Source: Novosphingobium umbonatum
GTDB taxonomy: Bacteria > Pseudomonadota > Alphaproteobacteria > Sphingomonadales > Sphingomonadaceae
Length of the DNA stretch: 64,000 nt
Assembly: GCF_004005905.1 (NCBI RefSeq)
Contig: NZ_SACO01000014.1
Location: 28,392 to 92,391, forward strand
Direction: 5' to 3'
Below the pieces are notes generated by a model, which saw nothing but the letters and a program-made list of their open reading frames with translations, was not told the DNA's origin and made no database searches. Position 1 is the stretch's first letter, and each line of letters opens with the position of its first letter. Made by a program: the position numbers and the translations under genes. Below, piece after piece: positions 34,869 to 42,784 of this stretch.

Positions 34869-36641
34869 TCAGAAGCCGCGGGCCACGCCTTCGCGGCGCG
34901 GGTCGGCGGCACCGCTATAGCCGCCGCCTTGTTTTGCACTACGGCGCAGCACGATATGGATGCCGGAGTTTTCCCCGCGCGCGGTTTGCAGTACCAGACC
35001 CTTGGTGGCCAAGGCCGCGGTAATGTCCTGCGGGAAGGGATCAGCTCCAAAACTGTCGCCACGCGCCACCAGATTGGGCAGGCTGGCCGCCGATTGCGGA
35101 GCCATGCCCCAATCGAGCATCGCCACCAGCGCCTTCAGGTCATAGGCGATGATCGCCGAACCACCGGGCGAGCCCACGCCGATCTCGAAATCACCCTTGG
35201 GCGACAGGACGATCGTGGGCGACATGCTGGAGCGCGGACGCTTGCCTCCGGCCACCGCATTGGCGGCGGGGGTGCCATCGCTGTCGGTGGGGGTGAAGGA
35301 AAAATCGGTCAGCTGGTTGTTGAGGAAGAACCCATCCACCATCCGGCCATTGCCGAAGATGCTTTCCACCGTGGTGGTCATGGATACCACATTGCCCGCC
35401 GCGTCCACGATCACGAAATGGCTGGTGCCGCCCGGTTCCTTGGTGGCGTCGGGGCCGACTTTGGGCGCGTCCTTGGGCACGCCATAGGTGACGGGCTGGA
35501 TGCTATTGCCAATCAGCTTGGCGCGCTGGGCCAGATAGTCGGGCGCCAGCAAGCCCTTGGGGAAGGGCACAAAGGCGGGGTCGCCTTCATAACGGTCGCG
35601 GTCGGCATAGGCGAGGCGGCTTGCCTGCGCGAATTGCAGCCATGCCACAGGGTCTTGCGGGCCGCGCTTGTTGATGTCGGTGCGCGCCAGCAGGCCCAGC
35701 GCTTCCTGCACGGCCACGCCGCCCGAAGGGGCCTGCGGGGTGCAGACCACATGGGCGCGATAGGGCAGGCACAGGCCTTCGGTCTTTTTGGGTTGATAGG
35801 CGGCCATATCCGCCAGCGTCATTGTGCTGGGGTAAGTGCCACTATGCAGCTTGGCGACGATCTTTTCGGCCAATTCGCCGGTCAGGATCGCCTTGGACCC
35901 TTGCGCGGCAATCTTGTCCAGCGTGGCGGCATAGGGCTTGTTGATAATATGCTCGCCTGCCTTGTAGGGCGTGCCATCCGCTTTGAAGAAATAGGCCTGA
36001 GCATCGGCGCCCTTGGCCTGCGGCGCGGCGCTGACAATCGCGCGGGCCAGCTTGGGGGTCACTTCAAACCCTTCATCGGCCAGCTTGCGTGCCTCGCCGA
36101 ACAGGGCGCTCCACTTCAGCTTGCCATGTTCCTTTTGCGCCAATTCCAGCATAGCAATCGCGCCGGGCACGCCGCTGGCAATGCCGCCGGTCACCGCCTG
36201 GAAATAGGTGAGCGGCTTGCCATCGGGGCCGATGAACTGCTTGGGGTCGGCGCCCTTGGGGGCCACTTCGCGCCCGTCATAGGCGGTCACCTTGCGGGTT
36301 TTTGCATCATAGAACAGCAGGAAGGCCCCGCCGCCCAGACCCGAACTTTCCGGTTCGACCAGCCCCAGCACCGACTGTACCGCGACAGCCGCATCCACCG
36401 CACTGCCGCCTGCCTGCAGAATGCGGAGGCCCGTTTGCACGGCCAAAGGATTGGCGGCGGCCACCATCACATGCGCGGCGGTACCTGCCTTGGCATCGCC
36501 TTGGGCCGGAGCCACGGTGATGGGCTGCATGGCAACAGGCTTGTGCGCGGGGGCCTTGGCAAGGGCTGGTTGCGCCAGCAAAAGGGTTGCGGCGCTGGCA
36601 GAGGCAAAGAAGCGCAGGTTAATGTTGGGGTTGGGGTACAA
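34869..36641 (-). CDS. Gamma-glutamyltransferase (glutathione hydrolase)
   Basis: About 590 residues; periplasmic, with a signal peptide (LRFFASASAATLLLAQPALA). Cleaves the gamma-glutamyl bond of glutathione and transfers or hydrolyses it. It matures by self-cleavage before the catalytic Thr in the conserved GGTSHFVIVD, about residue 406. The large-subunit features (GGSAVDAAVAVQSVLGLVEPESSGLGGGAF, DGREVAP, SGVPGAI) and small-subunit block RPRSSMSPTIV...GSPGGSAI are present. A TTG at 36641 is preferred as start because GGAG lies about 9 nt upstream and it gives a clean signal peptide; an upstream TTG at 36683 is possible. Confidence 0.92.
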   Translation of the reverse strand: MYPNPNINLRFFASASAATLLLAQPALAKAPAHKPVAMQPITVAPAQGDAKAGTAAHVMVAAANPLAVQTGLRILQAGGSAVDAAVAVQSVLGLVEPESSGLGGGAFLLFYDAKTRKVTAYDGREVAPKGADPKQFIGPDGKPLTYFQAVTGGIASGVPGAIAMLELAQKEHGKLKWSALFGEARKLADEGFEVTPKLARAIVSAAPQAKGADAQAYFFKADGTPYKAGEHIINKPYAATLDKIAAQGSKAILTGELAEKIVAKLHSGTYPSTMTLADMAAYQPKKTEGLCLPYRAHVVCTPQAPSGGVAVQEALGLLARTDINKRGPQDPVAWLQFAQASRLAYADRDRYEGDPAFVPFPKGLLAPDYLAQRAKLIGNSIQPVTYGVPKDAPKVGPDATKEPGGTSHFVIVDAAGNVVSMTTTVESIFGNGRMVDGFFLNNQLTDFSFTPTDSDGTPAANAVAGGKRPRSSMSPTIVLSPKGDFEIGVGSPGGSAIIAYDLKALVAMLDWGMAPQSAASLPNLVARGDSFGADPFPQDITAALATKGLVLQTARGENSGIHIVLRRSAKQGGGYSGAADPRREGVARGF

Positions 36642-36727
36642 AGGGCCGACTCCGTGTGAACTTTTGCCGCTTCTGTCCGCCAATGCGGCGCTAAGTCAAA
36701 TGGCGCTTTAAACGTATAGGTTGAGAA

Positions 36728-37486
36728 TTACCCCCGCCGCGCGGTCGCCAGCCTTTCGCCTAGCACCGGATAGCCCAGACCATCGGGTATCATCAGCCAA
36801 GCCTCGCCATTTTTCTCGCAAGGTTGGCCGCTGATCGGGCGGATCGGGTGGCGGGCGGCATTTTCCACCGCCTGCGCATAGGAGGCAAATTGCGCAAGGC
36901 GCTCCAGATTGCGGCGGGTGGGGAAAATGATACGCAAATCCCCCGCATCGGCACGGGCCAGCACCTGAGCGGGCGTGGCCCAGAACAGATTGGTGTTCTC
37001 GGTCGCATCCACCGCCAGATCGACCCGACCGCTGCCCAGATTGGCCAGAAAGAACAGAGTGTCAAATCCACCGACAGTCGGTTGCCGCCAATGGGCAAAG
37101 GCGGGGAGGGTGTCGAGGTCGAGCCTTAAATCCAGCGCCTTGAGCACCGGAGCCAAGGCTTTATGCTGCAATAACAGGTGCCGACCTTCGGCGGCTTCTT
37201 TGGCACTCAAGCTCCGGTTGAACCCAAGTGCAAGCCCCGTTTCCTCCCAAGTTTCGCGGATGGCAGCGATGCGACCGATGCACTGTGGAGAGGGATCGCC
37301 CAGGTTTTCGGCCAGCGTTACGTCCGCTGCATCCACCCGTCCGCCGGGAAAGACCGCCGCCCCTGCGGCAAAGCGCATGGTGGAGGCGCGCTCCACCATC
37401 AGCACTTGCGGCGCGGCATCGCCGATGGACTGGCGAAAGACAACCAGTGTGGCGGCGGGGATTTTGTCACTATCTTGGCCAAGCAT
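36728..37486 (-). CDS. NUDIX hydrolase
   Basis: 252 residues. The NUDIX box is visible as RETWEETGLAL preceded by FPGGRVDAAD, with a longer than usual gap between the glycine and the first glutamate, as in the larger CoA- or NUDT19-like diphosphatases. It would cleave a nucleoside diphosphate linked to another moiety; the substrate is unknown. The ATG at 37486 gives MLGQDSDKIP; an in-frame ATG at 37522 adds 12 residues. Confidence 0.85.
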   Translation of the reverse strand: MLGQDSDKIPAATLVVFRQSIGDAAPQVLMVERASTMRFAAGAAVFPGGRVDAADVTLAENLGDPSPQCIGRIAAIRETWEETGLALGFNRSLSAKEAAEGRHLLLQHKALAPVLKALDLRLDLDTLPAFAHWRQPTVGGFDTLFFLANLGSGRVDLAVDATENTNLFWATPAQVLARADAGDLRIIFPTRRNLERLAQFASYAQAVENAARHPIRPISGQPCEKNGEAWLMIPDGLGYPVLGERLATARRG

Positions 37487-37819
37487 GGCGCATAAAATGC
37501 GGGGGTAGAGGCAAAAGCGCAAGCTGTGTCGGGAAAGTTTACAGATTGGTACGGCGATGCTTGATGGTTTGATATGAAATCACATCATTTCAATGGGTAG
37601 TGCGATTTGGCACGCCTTGTGCTTTGATGAAGGCATCAAGCAGTCTCGAAAGAGGTGGCGCGCTTCCCGGTCTCCGCGTTCCACCTTGCTTCCCGCGTCG
37701 AGAAAAGCGGGGTCGGTTCCCAGTCTCCCGACCCCGCCACGCTTGACGGGCCGAAACCGGCCCACAAAAAAAGCCGCCCCGTTGCGTAACGAGGCGGCTT
37801 TTTTGTGGGTGGGAGCAGG
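37487..37819. other. Intergenic region with hairpins, no gene
   Basis: 333 bp. It holds a GC-rich hairpin GCGGGGTCGG/CCGACCCCGC (37707-37737) and a classic terminator (37765-37807). Open frames on both strands (37593-37823, 37636-37875) consist largely of these structures and are not credible genes. Confidence 0.55.
37765..37807. terminator. Rho-independent terminator downstream of the glutaredoxin gene
   Basis: AAAAAAGCCGCC / GGCGGCTTTTTT stem with a central cgttgcgtaacg sub-stem, T-runs on both strands. It ends the DUF1476-BolA-Grx4 unit and lies 13 bp past the stop. Confidence 0.9.
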
Positions 37820-38146
37820 TTAGCCCTGCACCAGACCATGCTGTTGCAGCAGGTCCTGCAACTCGCCAGCCTCATACATTTCCATCATAATGTCGCTGCC
37901 GCCCAGAAATTCGCCCTTCACATAGAGCTGGGGAATGGTCGGCCATTCCGAAAACTCCTTGATGCCGGCGCGGATTTCGGGGTCCTGTAACACGTCCACC
38001 GTTTCATAGGGCGCGCCAAGGCGTTCCAGAATGGCCACCGCACGGCTGGAAAAACCGCATTGCGGGAAAAGTGCGGTGCCCTTCATGAACAGGACCACGG
38101 GGTTGCTGTTGACGATCTCGGCGATGCGGGTCTGTGCGTCGGACAT
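37820..38146 (-). CDS. grxD: Monothiol glutaredoxin Grx4 (CGFS type)
   Basis: 108 residues. The CGFS active site ([10 protein letters not shown]) and glutathione-binding WPTIPQLY and GGSDI motifs are clear. CGFS glutaredoxins coordinate a [2Fe-2S] cluster, often with a BolA partner, for iron-sulfur trafficking and iron regulation. The BolA gene lies just upstream in the same direction (75 nt), which supports a Grx4-BolA complex. ATG at 38146 chosen: the ORF extends upstream but the extension is not family-like. Confidence 0.93.
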   Translation of the reverse strand: MSDAQTRIAEIVNSNPVVLFMKGTALFPQCGFSSRAVAILERLGAPYETVDVLQDPEIRAGIKEFSEWPTIPQLYVKGEFLGGSDIMMEMYEAGELQDLLQQHGLVQG

Positions 38147-38221
38147 GGTTTTACTTTCTACCACGGTTTCGGGGGAAGGCTTGATTGTGGTCGGTTGCGG
38201 CCCGACCGTCAATGATGGCCC

Positions 38222-38455
38222 TTAATTGGGTGTCGCGGTGGTCAATTGCAAGGCGTGCAATTCGCCGCCCATGCGACCACCCAAAGCGGAAAAGACCGCC
38301 TTATGCTGGGCAATGCGCGGCTTGCCTGCAAAGCTGGCCGAAACGACATGCGCGGCATAATGGTCACCATCACCCGCCAGATCGGTGATCGTCACCTGAG
38401 CATCGGGAATGGCGGCCAAAATCATGGCCTCGATCTGGTCGGCTTGCATGGGCAT
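38222..38455 (-). CDS. BolA-family protein
   Basis: 77 residues. BolA core with the helix-turn VTDL-like strand (ITDLAGDGDHYAAHVVSASFAGK) and RIAQHKAVFSALGG, including a His suited to cluster ligation with a CGFS glutaredoxin. The short form matches the BolA2/IbaG type. It sits between DUF1476 and Grx4 genes, a conserved alphaproteobacterial order. The ATG at 38449 (third codon) could be the start instead. Confidence 0.92.
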   Translation of the reverse strand: MPMQADQIEAMILAAIPDAQVTITDLAGDGDHYAAHVVSASFAGKPRIAQHKAVFSALGGRMGGELHALQLTTATPN

Positions 38456-38492
38456 GGGGGAATGTCCTTGGTTGGTTGGAATGGCGACGGGT

Positions 38493-38816
38493 TCAGACTT
38501 CGCCCATCAGCGCACGGCGCGCCTCGGTCTCTTTCTGCTTCATCGCGGCGCGCACTTCGGATTCGTCGGCATCGACGCCCGCGCTAATCAAATCGCCCAG
38601 CAATTTGCGGACAACGTCTTCGTCACCGGCTTCTTCAAAATCGGCCTGCACCACCGATTTGGCATAGGCATCGGTTTCGGCGGGCGAAAGGCTCATCCGT
38701 TCGGCAGCCCAAGTGCCCAGCAGGCGGTTGCGGCGGGCGTGGATTCGGAAATCCATTTCGCCGTCATGGGCAAACTTGGCCTCTTCGGCGCGTTCGCGGT
38801 CCTGAAAGCTGGTCAT
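38493..38816 (-). CDS. DUF1476 protein (F1-ATPase inhibitor zeta-subunit family)
   Basis: 107 residues, all helical, highly charged. The N-terminus MTSFQDRERAEEAKFAHDGE and central RRNRLLGTWAAE are diagnostic of DUF1476, whose Paracoccus member is the zeta inhibitor of the F1-ATPase. The inhibitory N-terminal segment is present. In other alphaproteobacteria the inhibitory strength varies, so function here is by family. First gene of the unit with BolA and Grx4. Confidence 0.92.
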   Translation of the reverse strand: MTSFQDRERAEEAKFAHDGEMDFRIHARRNRLLGTWAAERMSLSPAETDAYAKSVVQADFEEAGDEDVVRKLLGDLISAGVDADESEVRAAMKQKETEARRALMGEV

Positions 38817-38883
38817 GATGGGGCATCCTCCCGCAAGAGTGTTGGTCAGGCGTTGTATCACGCCTTCGTTATGTCGGGATAGT

Positions 38884-38984
38884 GCCGCAGCGGCCTCGGT
38901 TCAATCCCCCGATTTGGCGCATAGGCCGCTGCGACATCTGCATCATCAGCATTTCGCAGCGGCCCTATCTTTGCGCTAGCGCAA
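38884..38984. repeat. Intergenic inverted repeats and perfect palindrome
   Basis: GCCGCAGCGGCCT (38884-38896) pairs with AGGCCGCTGCGAC (38923-38935), 12 of 13 matches, and a third CGCAGCGGCC copy follows at about 38955-38964. A perfect 14-bp palindrome TTGCGCTAGCGCAA sits at 38971-38984, 17 bp past the leuD stop. The palindrome may end leuD transcription; the rest may be a dispersed repeat. Confidence 0.55.
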
Positions 38985-39000
38985 AAAGGCGCAGAAAAAA

Positions 39001-39597
39001 TCAGGCAGCTACTACATTGGCCAGGAAAGGAAGTTCGGCTGCAATCTTGGCCTCATGCGTGCGGATCGCTTCGTCGCGGGCCAAGGTCAGGCCCACTTCG
39101 TCCAGACCGTTGATCAGGCAATGTTTACGGAAAGGGTCGATTTCAAACTGGAAACGGTCCTGAAACGGCGTGGTGACCGTTTGCGTTTCCAGATCGATGT
39201 CGATCGGCTGATCCTTGGCCACTTCCAGCAGGCGGTCGATGGCTTCCTGCGGCAGAACCACGGTCAGAATACCGTTCTTGAACGCATTGCCGGAGAAAAT
39301 GTCCGAAAAGCTGGGGGCAATCACACAGGTGATGCCCATATCGAGCAGCGCCCATGCGGCATGTTCACGGCTCGATCCGCAGCCGAAATTGTCGCCCGCG
39401 ATCAGGATTTGCGCGCCAGCATAGGCTGGATCGTCAAAGATATTGCCTTCTTCGGCGCGGATCGATTCAAACGCACCCTTGCCAAGGCCGGTGCGGGTGA
39501 TGGTTTTGAGCCAATGGGCCGGAATGATGACATCCGTGTCCACATTCTTGCGGCCAAACGGGATTGCCGTGCCAGCCACGTGCTTGATGGGGGTCAT
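39001..39597 (-). CDS. leuD: 3-isopropylmalate dehydratase small subunit
   Basis: 198 residues. Small swivelling subunit that, with LeuC, isomerises 2-isopropylmalate to 3-isopropylmalate in leucine synthesis. Family motifs: [27 protein letters not shown] N-terminus and the [17 protein letters not shown] substrate loop. ATG at 39597 chosen (MTPIKHV), since the upstream frame overlaps the preceding small gene. Last gene of leuC-small membrane gene-leuD. Confidence 0.95.
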   Translation of the reverse strand: MTPIKHVAGTAIPFGRKNVDTDVIIPAHWLKTITRTGLGKGAFESIRAEEGNIFDDPAYAGAQILIAGDNFGCGSSREHAAWALLDMGITCVIAPSFSDIFSGNAFKNGILTVVLPQEAIDRLLEVAKDQPIDIDLETQTVTTPFQDRFQFEIDPFRKHCLINGLDEVGLTLARDEAIRTHEAKIAAELPFLANVVAA

Positions 39598-39613
39598 GGG
39601 ATAATCTTTCAGA

Positions 39614-39787
39614 TCAATCGGTTTCGGGAGCGTCTTCAGGATGCGCGGGCTCTTGCGCAGCCTTGGCCTTGCGGCGTCCGGCATAGATCAGCGCCGCAGC
39701 CAGAGCCGCCGAGCCAATCGCCGCACCGGCCAGAGTGGCGGCGCCTGCCCAGCTGCGACCTTCCTTCTTTTCGCTTTCTTCGCTCAT
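39614..39787 (-). CDS. 57-residue single-span membrane protein between leuC and leuD
   Basis: An ORF of 57 codons plus stop, beginning [11 protein letters not shown], with one Ala/Gly-rich transmembrane helix (about residues 13-36, ending LIYAG), then RRKAKAAQ and an acidic tail. It starts 8 nt after the leuC stop and ends 16 nt before the leuD start, and GTGAGGCAGAT precedes its ATG, so it is clearly in the leu operon. Function unknown; I know of no recognised domain. Positive-inside charge predicts the C-terminal basic side in the cytoplasm. Confidence 0.75.
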   Translation of the reverse strand: MSEESEKKEGRSWAGAATLAGAAIGSAALAAALIYAGRRKAKAAQEPAHPEDAPETD

Positions 39788-39794
39788 ATCTGCC

Positions 39795-41228
39795 TCACCC
39801 GATCAGTTCACGAACATCGGTCAGCTTGCCCGTCACCGCCGCCGCTGCCGCCATGGCGGGGGAAACGAGATGGGTGCGTGCGCCCGGACCTTGGCGGCCC
39901 ACGAAATTGCGGTTGCTGGTGCTGGCGCAACGTTCGCCTGCGGGCACCTTGTCGGGGTTCATGGCCAGACAGGCCGAACAGCCCGGCTCGCGCCATTCGA
40001 TACCCGCTTCGATGAAGATCTTGTCCAGACCTTCGGCCTCGGCCTGTTCCTTGACCAGACCCGAACCGGGCACAACGATGGCCCAACGGACATTATCGGC
40101 CTTCTTGCGGCCCTTCACCACGGCGGCGGCGGCGCGCATGTCCTCGATGCGGCTGTTGGTGCAGCTGCCGATGAACACATTCTGCACCTCGACATCCGAC
40201 AGCTTTTGCCCCGGTGTCAGGCCCATGTAATCAAGGCTCTTGCGCGCGGCTTCCTGCTTGCTGGGATCGGCGAAGCTTTCCGGAGCAGGCACCACGCCGC
40301 CAATGGCCACAGTGTCTTCGGGGCTGGTGCCCCAAGTAACCGTAGGCTGGATATCGGCGGCATCGATCACCACCACCTTGTCATAGGTGGCGCCAGCATC
40401 GGTAGCCAAACTCTTCCACCATGCCACGGCCTTGTCCCAATCGGCACCCTTGGGTGCATAGGGGCGGCCCTTTACATAGGCGATGGTCTTGTCATCGGGC
40501 GCGCAAAGGCCAGCGCGGGCGCCATGTTCGATCGCCATGTTTGAAATGGTCAGGCGACCCTCGATCGACAGGCTGCGGATGGCAGAGCCGGTATATTCGA
40601 TCACATAGCCTGTGCCGCCGCTGGCGCCCAGCACACCGCAGATATGCAGCACAACGTCCTTGGCGGTCACGCCTGCGCCCAATTCGCCCTCGACGCGCAC
40701 TTCCATCGTCTTGGATTGTTTGAGCAGCAACGTCTGCGTCGCGAGCACATGTTCGACTTCCGACGTGCCGATGCCAAAGGCCAGCGCGCCCAGACCGCCG
40801 TGGCTGGCGGTGTGGCTGTCGCCGCAAACGATGGTGGCGCCGGGCAGCGAGAAGCCCTGTTCGGGGCCAACGACATGGACGATACCCTGTTCACGGTCAG
40901 CATCGCCGATATAGCGGATGCCAAAAGCAGGGGCGTTCTTTTCCAGCATTTCCAACTGCTGGGCGCTTTGAGGATCGGCAATGGGGATACGGCCGCCAGC
41001 GGCATCGCGGCGCGCGGTGGTGGGCAGATTGTGGTCGGGCACCGCCAGCGTCAGATCGGGGCGGCGTACCTTGCGACCCGATACGCGCAGGGCTTCAAAC
41101 GCCTGCGGGCTGGTGACTTCATGGACGAGGTGGCGATCGATCCAGATCAGGCAAGTGCCGTCCTCACGGCGTTCCACCACATGGGCGTCCCAGATCTTTT
41201 CGTAGAGTGTTTTTGCGGTGCCAGTCAT
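39795..41228 (-). CDS. leuC: 3-isopropylmalate dehydratase large subunit
   Basis: 477 residues. Aconitase-superfamily [4Fe-4S] enzyme acting with LeuD in leucine biosynthesis. Visible motifs: [20 protein letters not shown], the cluster cysteines in [11 protein letters not shown] and [12 protein letters not shown], and [11 protein letters not shown]. Length is normal. First gene of the leu operon; no leucine-rich leader peptide or attenuator is apparent upstream. Confidence 0.96.
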   Translation of the reverse strand: MTGTAKTLYEKIWDAHVVERREDGTCLIWIDRHLVHEVTSPQAFEALRVSGRKVRRPDLTLAVPDHNLPTTARRDAAGGRIPIADPQSAQQLEMLEKNAPAFGIRYIGDADREQGIVHVVGPEQGFSLPGATIVCGDSHTASHGGLGALAFGIGTSEVEHVLATQTLLLKQSKTMEVRVEGELGAGVTAKDVVLHICGVLGASGGTGYVIEYTGSAIRSLSIEGRLTISNMAIEHGARAGLCAPDDKTIAYVKGRPYAPKGADWDKAVAWWKSLATDAGATYDKVVVIDAADIQPTVTWGTSPEDTVAIGGVVPAPESFADPSKQEAARKSLDYMGLTPGQKLSDVEVQNVFIGSCTNSRIEDMRAAAAVVKGRKKADNVRWAIVVPGSGLVKEQAEAEGLDKIFIEAGIEWREPGCSACLAMNPDKVPAGERCASTSNRNFVGRQGPGARTHLVSPAMAAAAAVTGKLTDVRELIG

Positions 41229-41347
41229 AATGCATCTGAATTAGGCAGGGGGGCACCGAAAGACAAGGGGCCTTTAGCCGAACTACGGATATAGGGTGGA
41301 CATTTGGACCGGTGGCCTTGGTGCGGGAAGGGGGCTATAGGGGCCCT

Positions 41348-41872
41348 ATGAGCACATTCTCGATCATCCTTGTCATCGCGGCGACATTCCTTGGCATGGA
41401 GGGCGTGGCGTGGAGCGCGCATAAATATATCATGCATGGCTGGGGCTGGGGCTGGCACCGCGACCATCACGAGCGGCACGACCGGATGTTCGAGAAGAAT
41501 GACCTTTACGCCATTGTTGGTGCGGTGATGAGTATTTCGGCCTTTGCGGTGGGTAGCCCGCTGGTGATGGGCGTGGCGGCTTGGGAGCCGGGCACATGGA
41601 TCGGGCTGGGCATTTTGCTCTATGGTGTGGTCTATACGCTGATCCATGACGGCTTGGTCCATCAACGCTATTTCAAATATGTGCCCAAGCGCGGCTATGC
41701 CAAGCGTCTGGTACAGGCGCACAAGTTGCACCACGCCACGGAAGGTAAGGAGGGCGGGGTGTCCTTTGGCTTTGTCATCGCCCGCGACCCTGCCGTGCTG
41801 AAAAAGGAATTGGCCGAGCAGCGCAAGGCGGGCATTGCCGTGGTGCGCGAAGCCTTGCTCAAGGGCGACTGA
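41348..41872 (+). CDS. crtZ: Beta-carotene hydroxylase
   Basis: 174 residues from the ATG at 41348. Non-heme di-iron membrane hydroxylase adding 3-OH groups to beta-ionone rings to give zeaxanthin. The histidine clusters are all present: AHKYIMHG, HRDHHERHDR, HDGLVHQRY and AHKLHHATEG. Four hydrophobic segments. An ORF open to 41312 adds 12 residues without family support. Fits the yellow carotenoid biology of sphingomonads; other crt genes are not in the window. Confidence 0.95.
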   Translation: MSTFSIILVIAATFLGMEGVAWSAHKYIMHGWGWGWHRDHHERHDRMFEKNDLYAIVGAVMSISAFAVGSPLVMGVAAWEPGTWIGLGILLYGVVYTLIHDGLVHQRYFKYVPKRGYAKRLVQAHKLHHATEGKEGGVSFGFVIARDPAVLKKELAEQRKAGIAVVREALLKGD

Positions 41873-41880
41873 CGGAGCCT

Positions 41881-42051
41881 TTGCGCACACGCCCTGCCAT
41901 ATGTGCCCGTAAACGCCGCTATGCCAGCGAGGCTGAAGCGGTGGCGGTGGCTTTGGCCGCCAAGGTGACCTTGCGGCCCTATCGCTGCGCCTTGTGCCGT
42001 CAGTATCATTTGACCAGTCGCACCAAGGGGATGAAGGTTTTGCGTCCATGA
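41881..42051 (+). CDS. Small Cys-containing basic mini-protein
   Basis: 56 codons from a TTG preceded by CGGAG, 8 nt after the crtZ stop, ending TGA overlapping the next gene's ATG. The product is rich in Arg and contains PAICARKRRYASEAEA, then a central helix and LRPYRCALCRQYHLTSRTKG. Three cysteines plus a histidine (C8, C37, C40, H44) suggest a zinc-knuckle-like fold. Similar small proteins occur in sphingomonads as far as I recall, without assigned function. Coding support: codon bias and tight packing between both neighbours. Confidence 0.65.
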   Translation: MRTRPAICARKRRYASEAEAVAVALAAKVTLRPYRCALCRQYHLTSRTKGMKVLRP

Positions 42052-42626
42052 TCAAGCTGTTGATGGGTGTTGTCGCTTTGTTGGCGGGTGGGCTGGCCCA
42101 TGCCGAGGAGGCGAGGGTGTTTGTCTCGCCCGTGGCACTGCCTGCCGATCACATGCGCCCCCGCGTGTTTCTGGGCGGCAGCATCGACATGGGCAACGCG
42201 CCCGACTGGCAAAAGGAAGTGATCGCCGCGCTGGGGCAGGATGAGGTGGACCTGCTCAACCCCCGCCGTGCCGACTGGAATCCGGCGTGGAAGCCGGTGG
42301 CATCGGAGCCCAATTTCCGCACCCAAGTGGAATGGGAACTGGCCGCGCTGGACAGCGCCGACATCGTGATCATGAATTTCAGCGCCGGATCACAGGCGCC
42401 GGTCAGCCTGCTGGAAATGGGCCTGCATGCGCGCGGGGGCAAGCTGATCGTGCTGTGCCCCGAAGGCTATTGGCGCAAGGGGAATGTGGATATTACCGCC
42501 GCGCGTTATGGTGTGAAGCAGGTTGCCGATCTGCCCGAATTGCTGGCGGAATTGCGCAAACGCTTGGCCGCCTATCGCCAAGCCCATCGTGCAGTTACAG
42601 CAAACTTACCTGCAAAGGCCCCTTGA
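42048..42626 (+). CDS. Exported nucleoside 2-deoxyribosyltransferase-like protein
   Basis: 192 residues. A signal-peptide-like start (MIKLLMGVVALLAGGLAHA) is followed by a fold like the Nuc_deoxyri_tr2 family: RVFLGGSIDMG, DLLNPRRADW, VEWELAALDSADIVIMNFS and SLLEMGLHARGGKLIVLCPEGYWRKGNV. The glycine-rich loop and Glu in LLEMG match the deoxyribosyltransferase nucleophile region. The family transfers deoxyribosyl between bases; exported members are unusual, so either location or activity is uncertain. The start at 42048 overlaps the mini-protein stop by 4 nt. Confidence 0.75.
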   Translation: MIKLLMGVVALLAGGLAHAEEARVFVSPVALPADHMRPRVFLGGSIDMGNAPDWQKEVIAALGQDEVDLLNPRRADWNPAWKPVASEPNFRTQVEWELAALDSADIVIMNFSAGSQAPVSLLEMGLHARGGKLIVLCPEGYWRKGNVDITAARYGVKQVADLPELLAELRKRLAAYRQAHRAVTANLPAKAP

Positions 42627-42784
42627 CGGATGGGGCCTGCCGCCTCCACCCTCGTGTGTGCGTGTGAGGCAATGGCTCTCGGGCTAGGCTTGGGGGTGGT
42701 TGCCTTGCTTCATGATCGGCGGCAAAAGGGTGGCCTCGATGGCTTCCCCCGCGCCTGCCCGTTTTACAGATTGCCAGAGATACC

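Noticed and set aside
37707..37737. GC-rich hairpin GCGGGGTCGG/CCGACCCCGC that resembles a tRNA T-arm
   Set aside because: Loop is 11 bases rather than 7 and no acceptor, D or anticodon arms can be placed around it.
38896..38915. CGGTTCAATCCCCC, T-loop-like sequence
   Set aside because: Flanking bases do not pair as a T-stem and no other tRNA arms are found.
42616..42638. AGGCCCC/GGGGCCT hairpin as a terminator before topA
   Set aside because: It overlaps the preceding stop codon and has no T-run, so termination is not supported.
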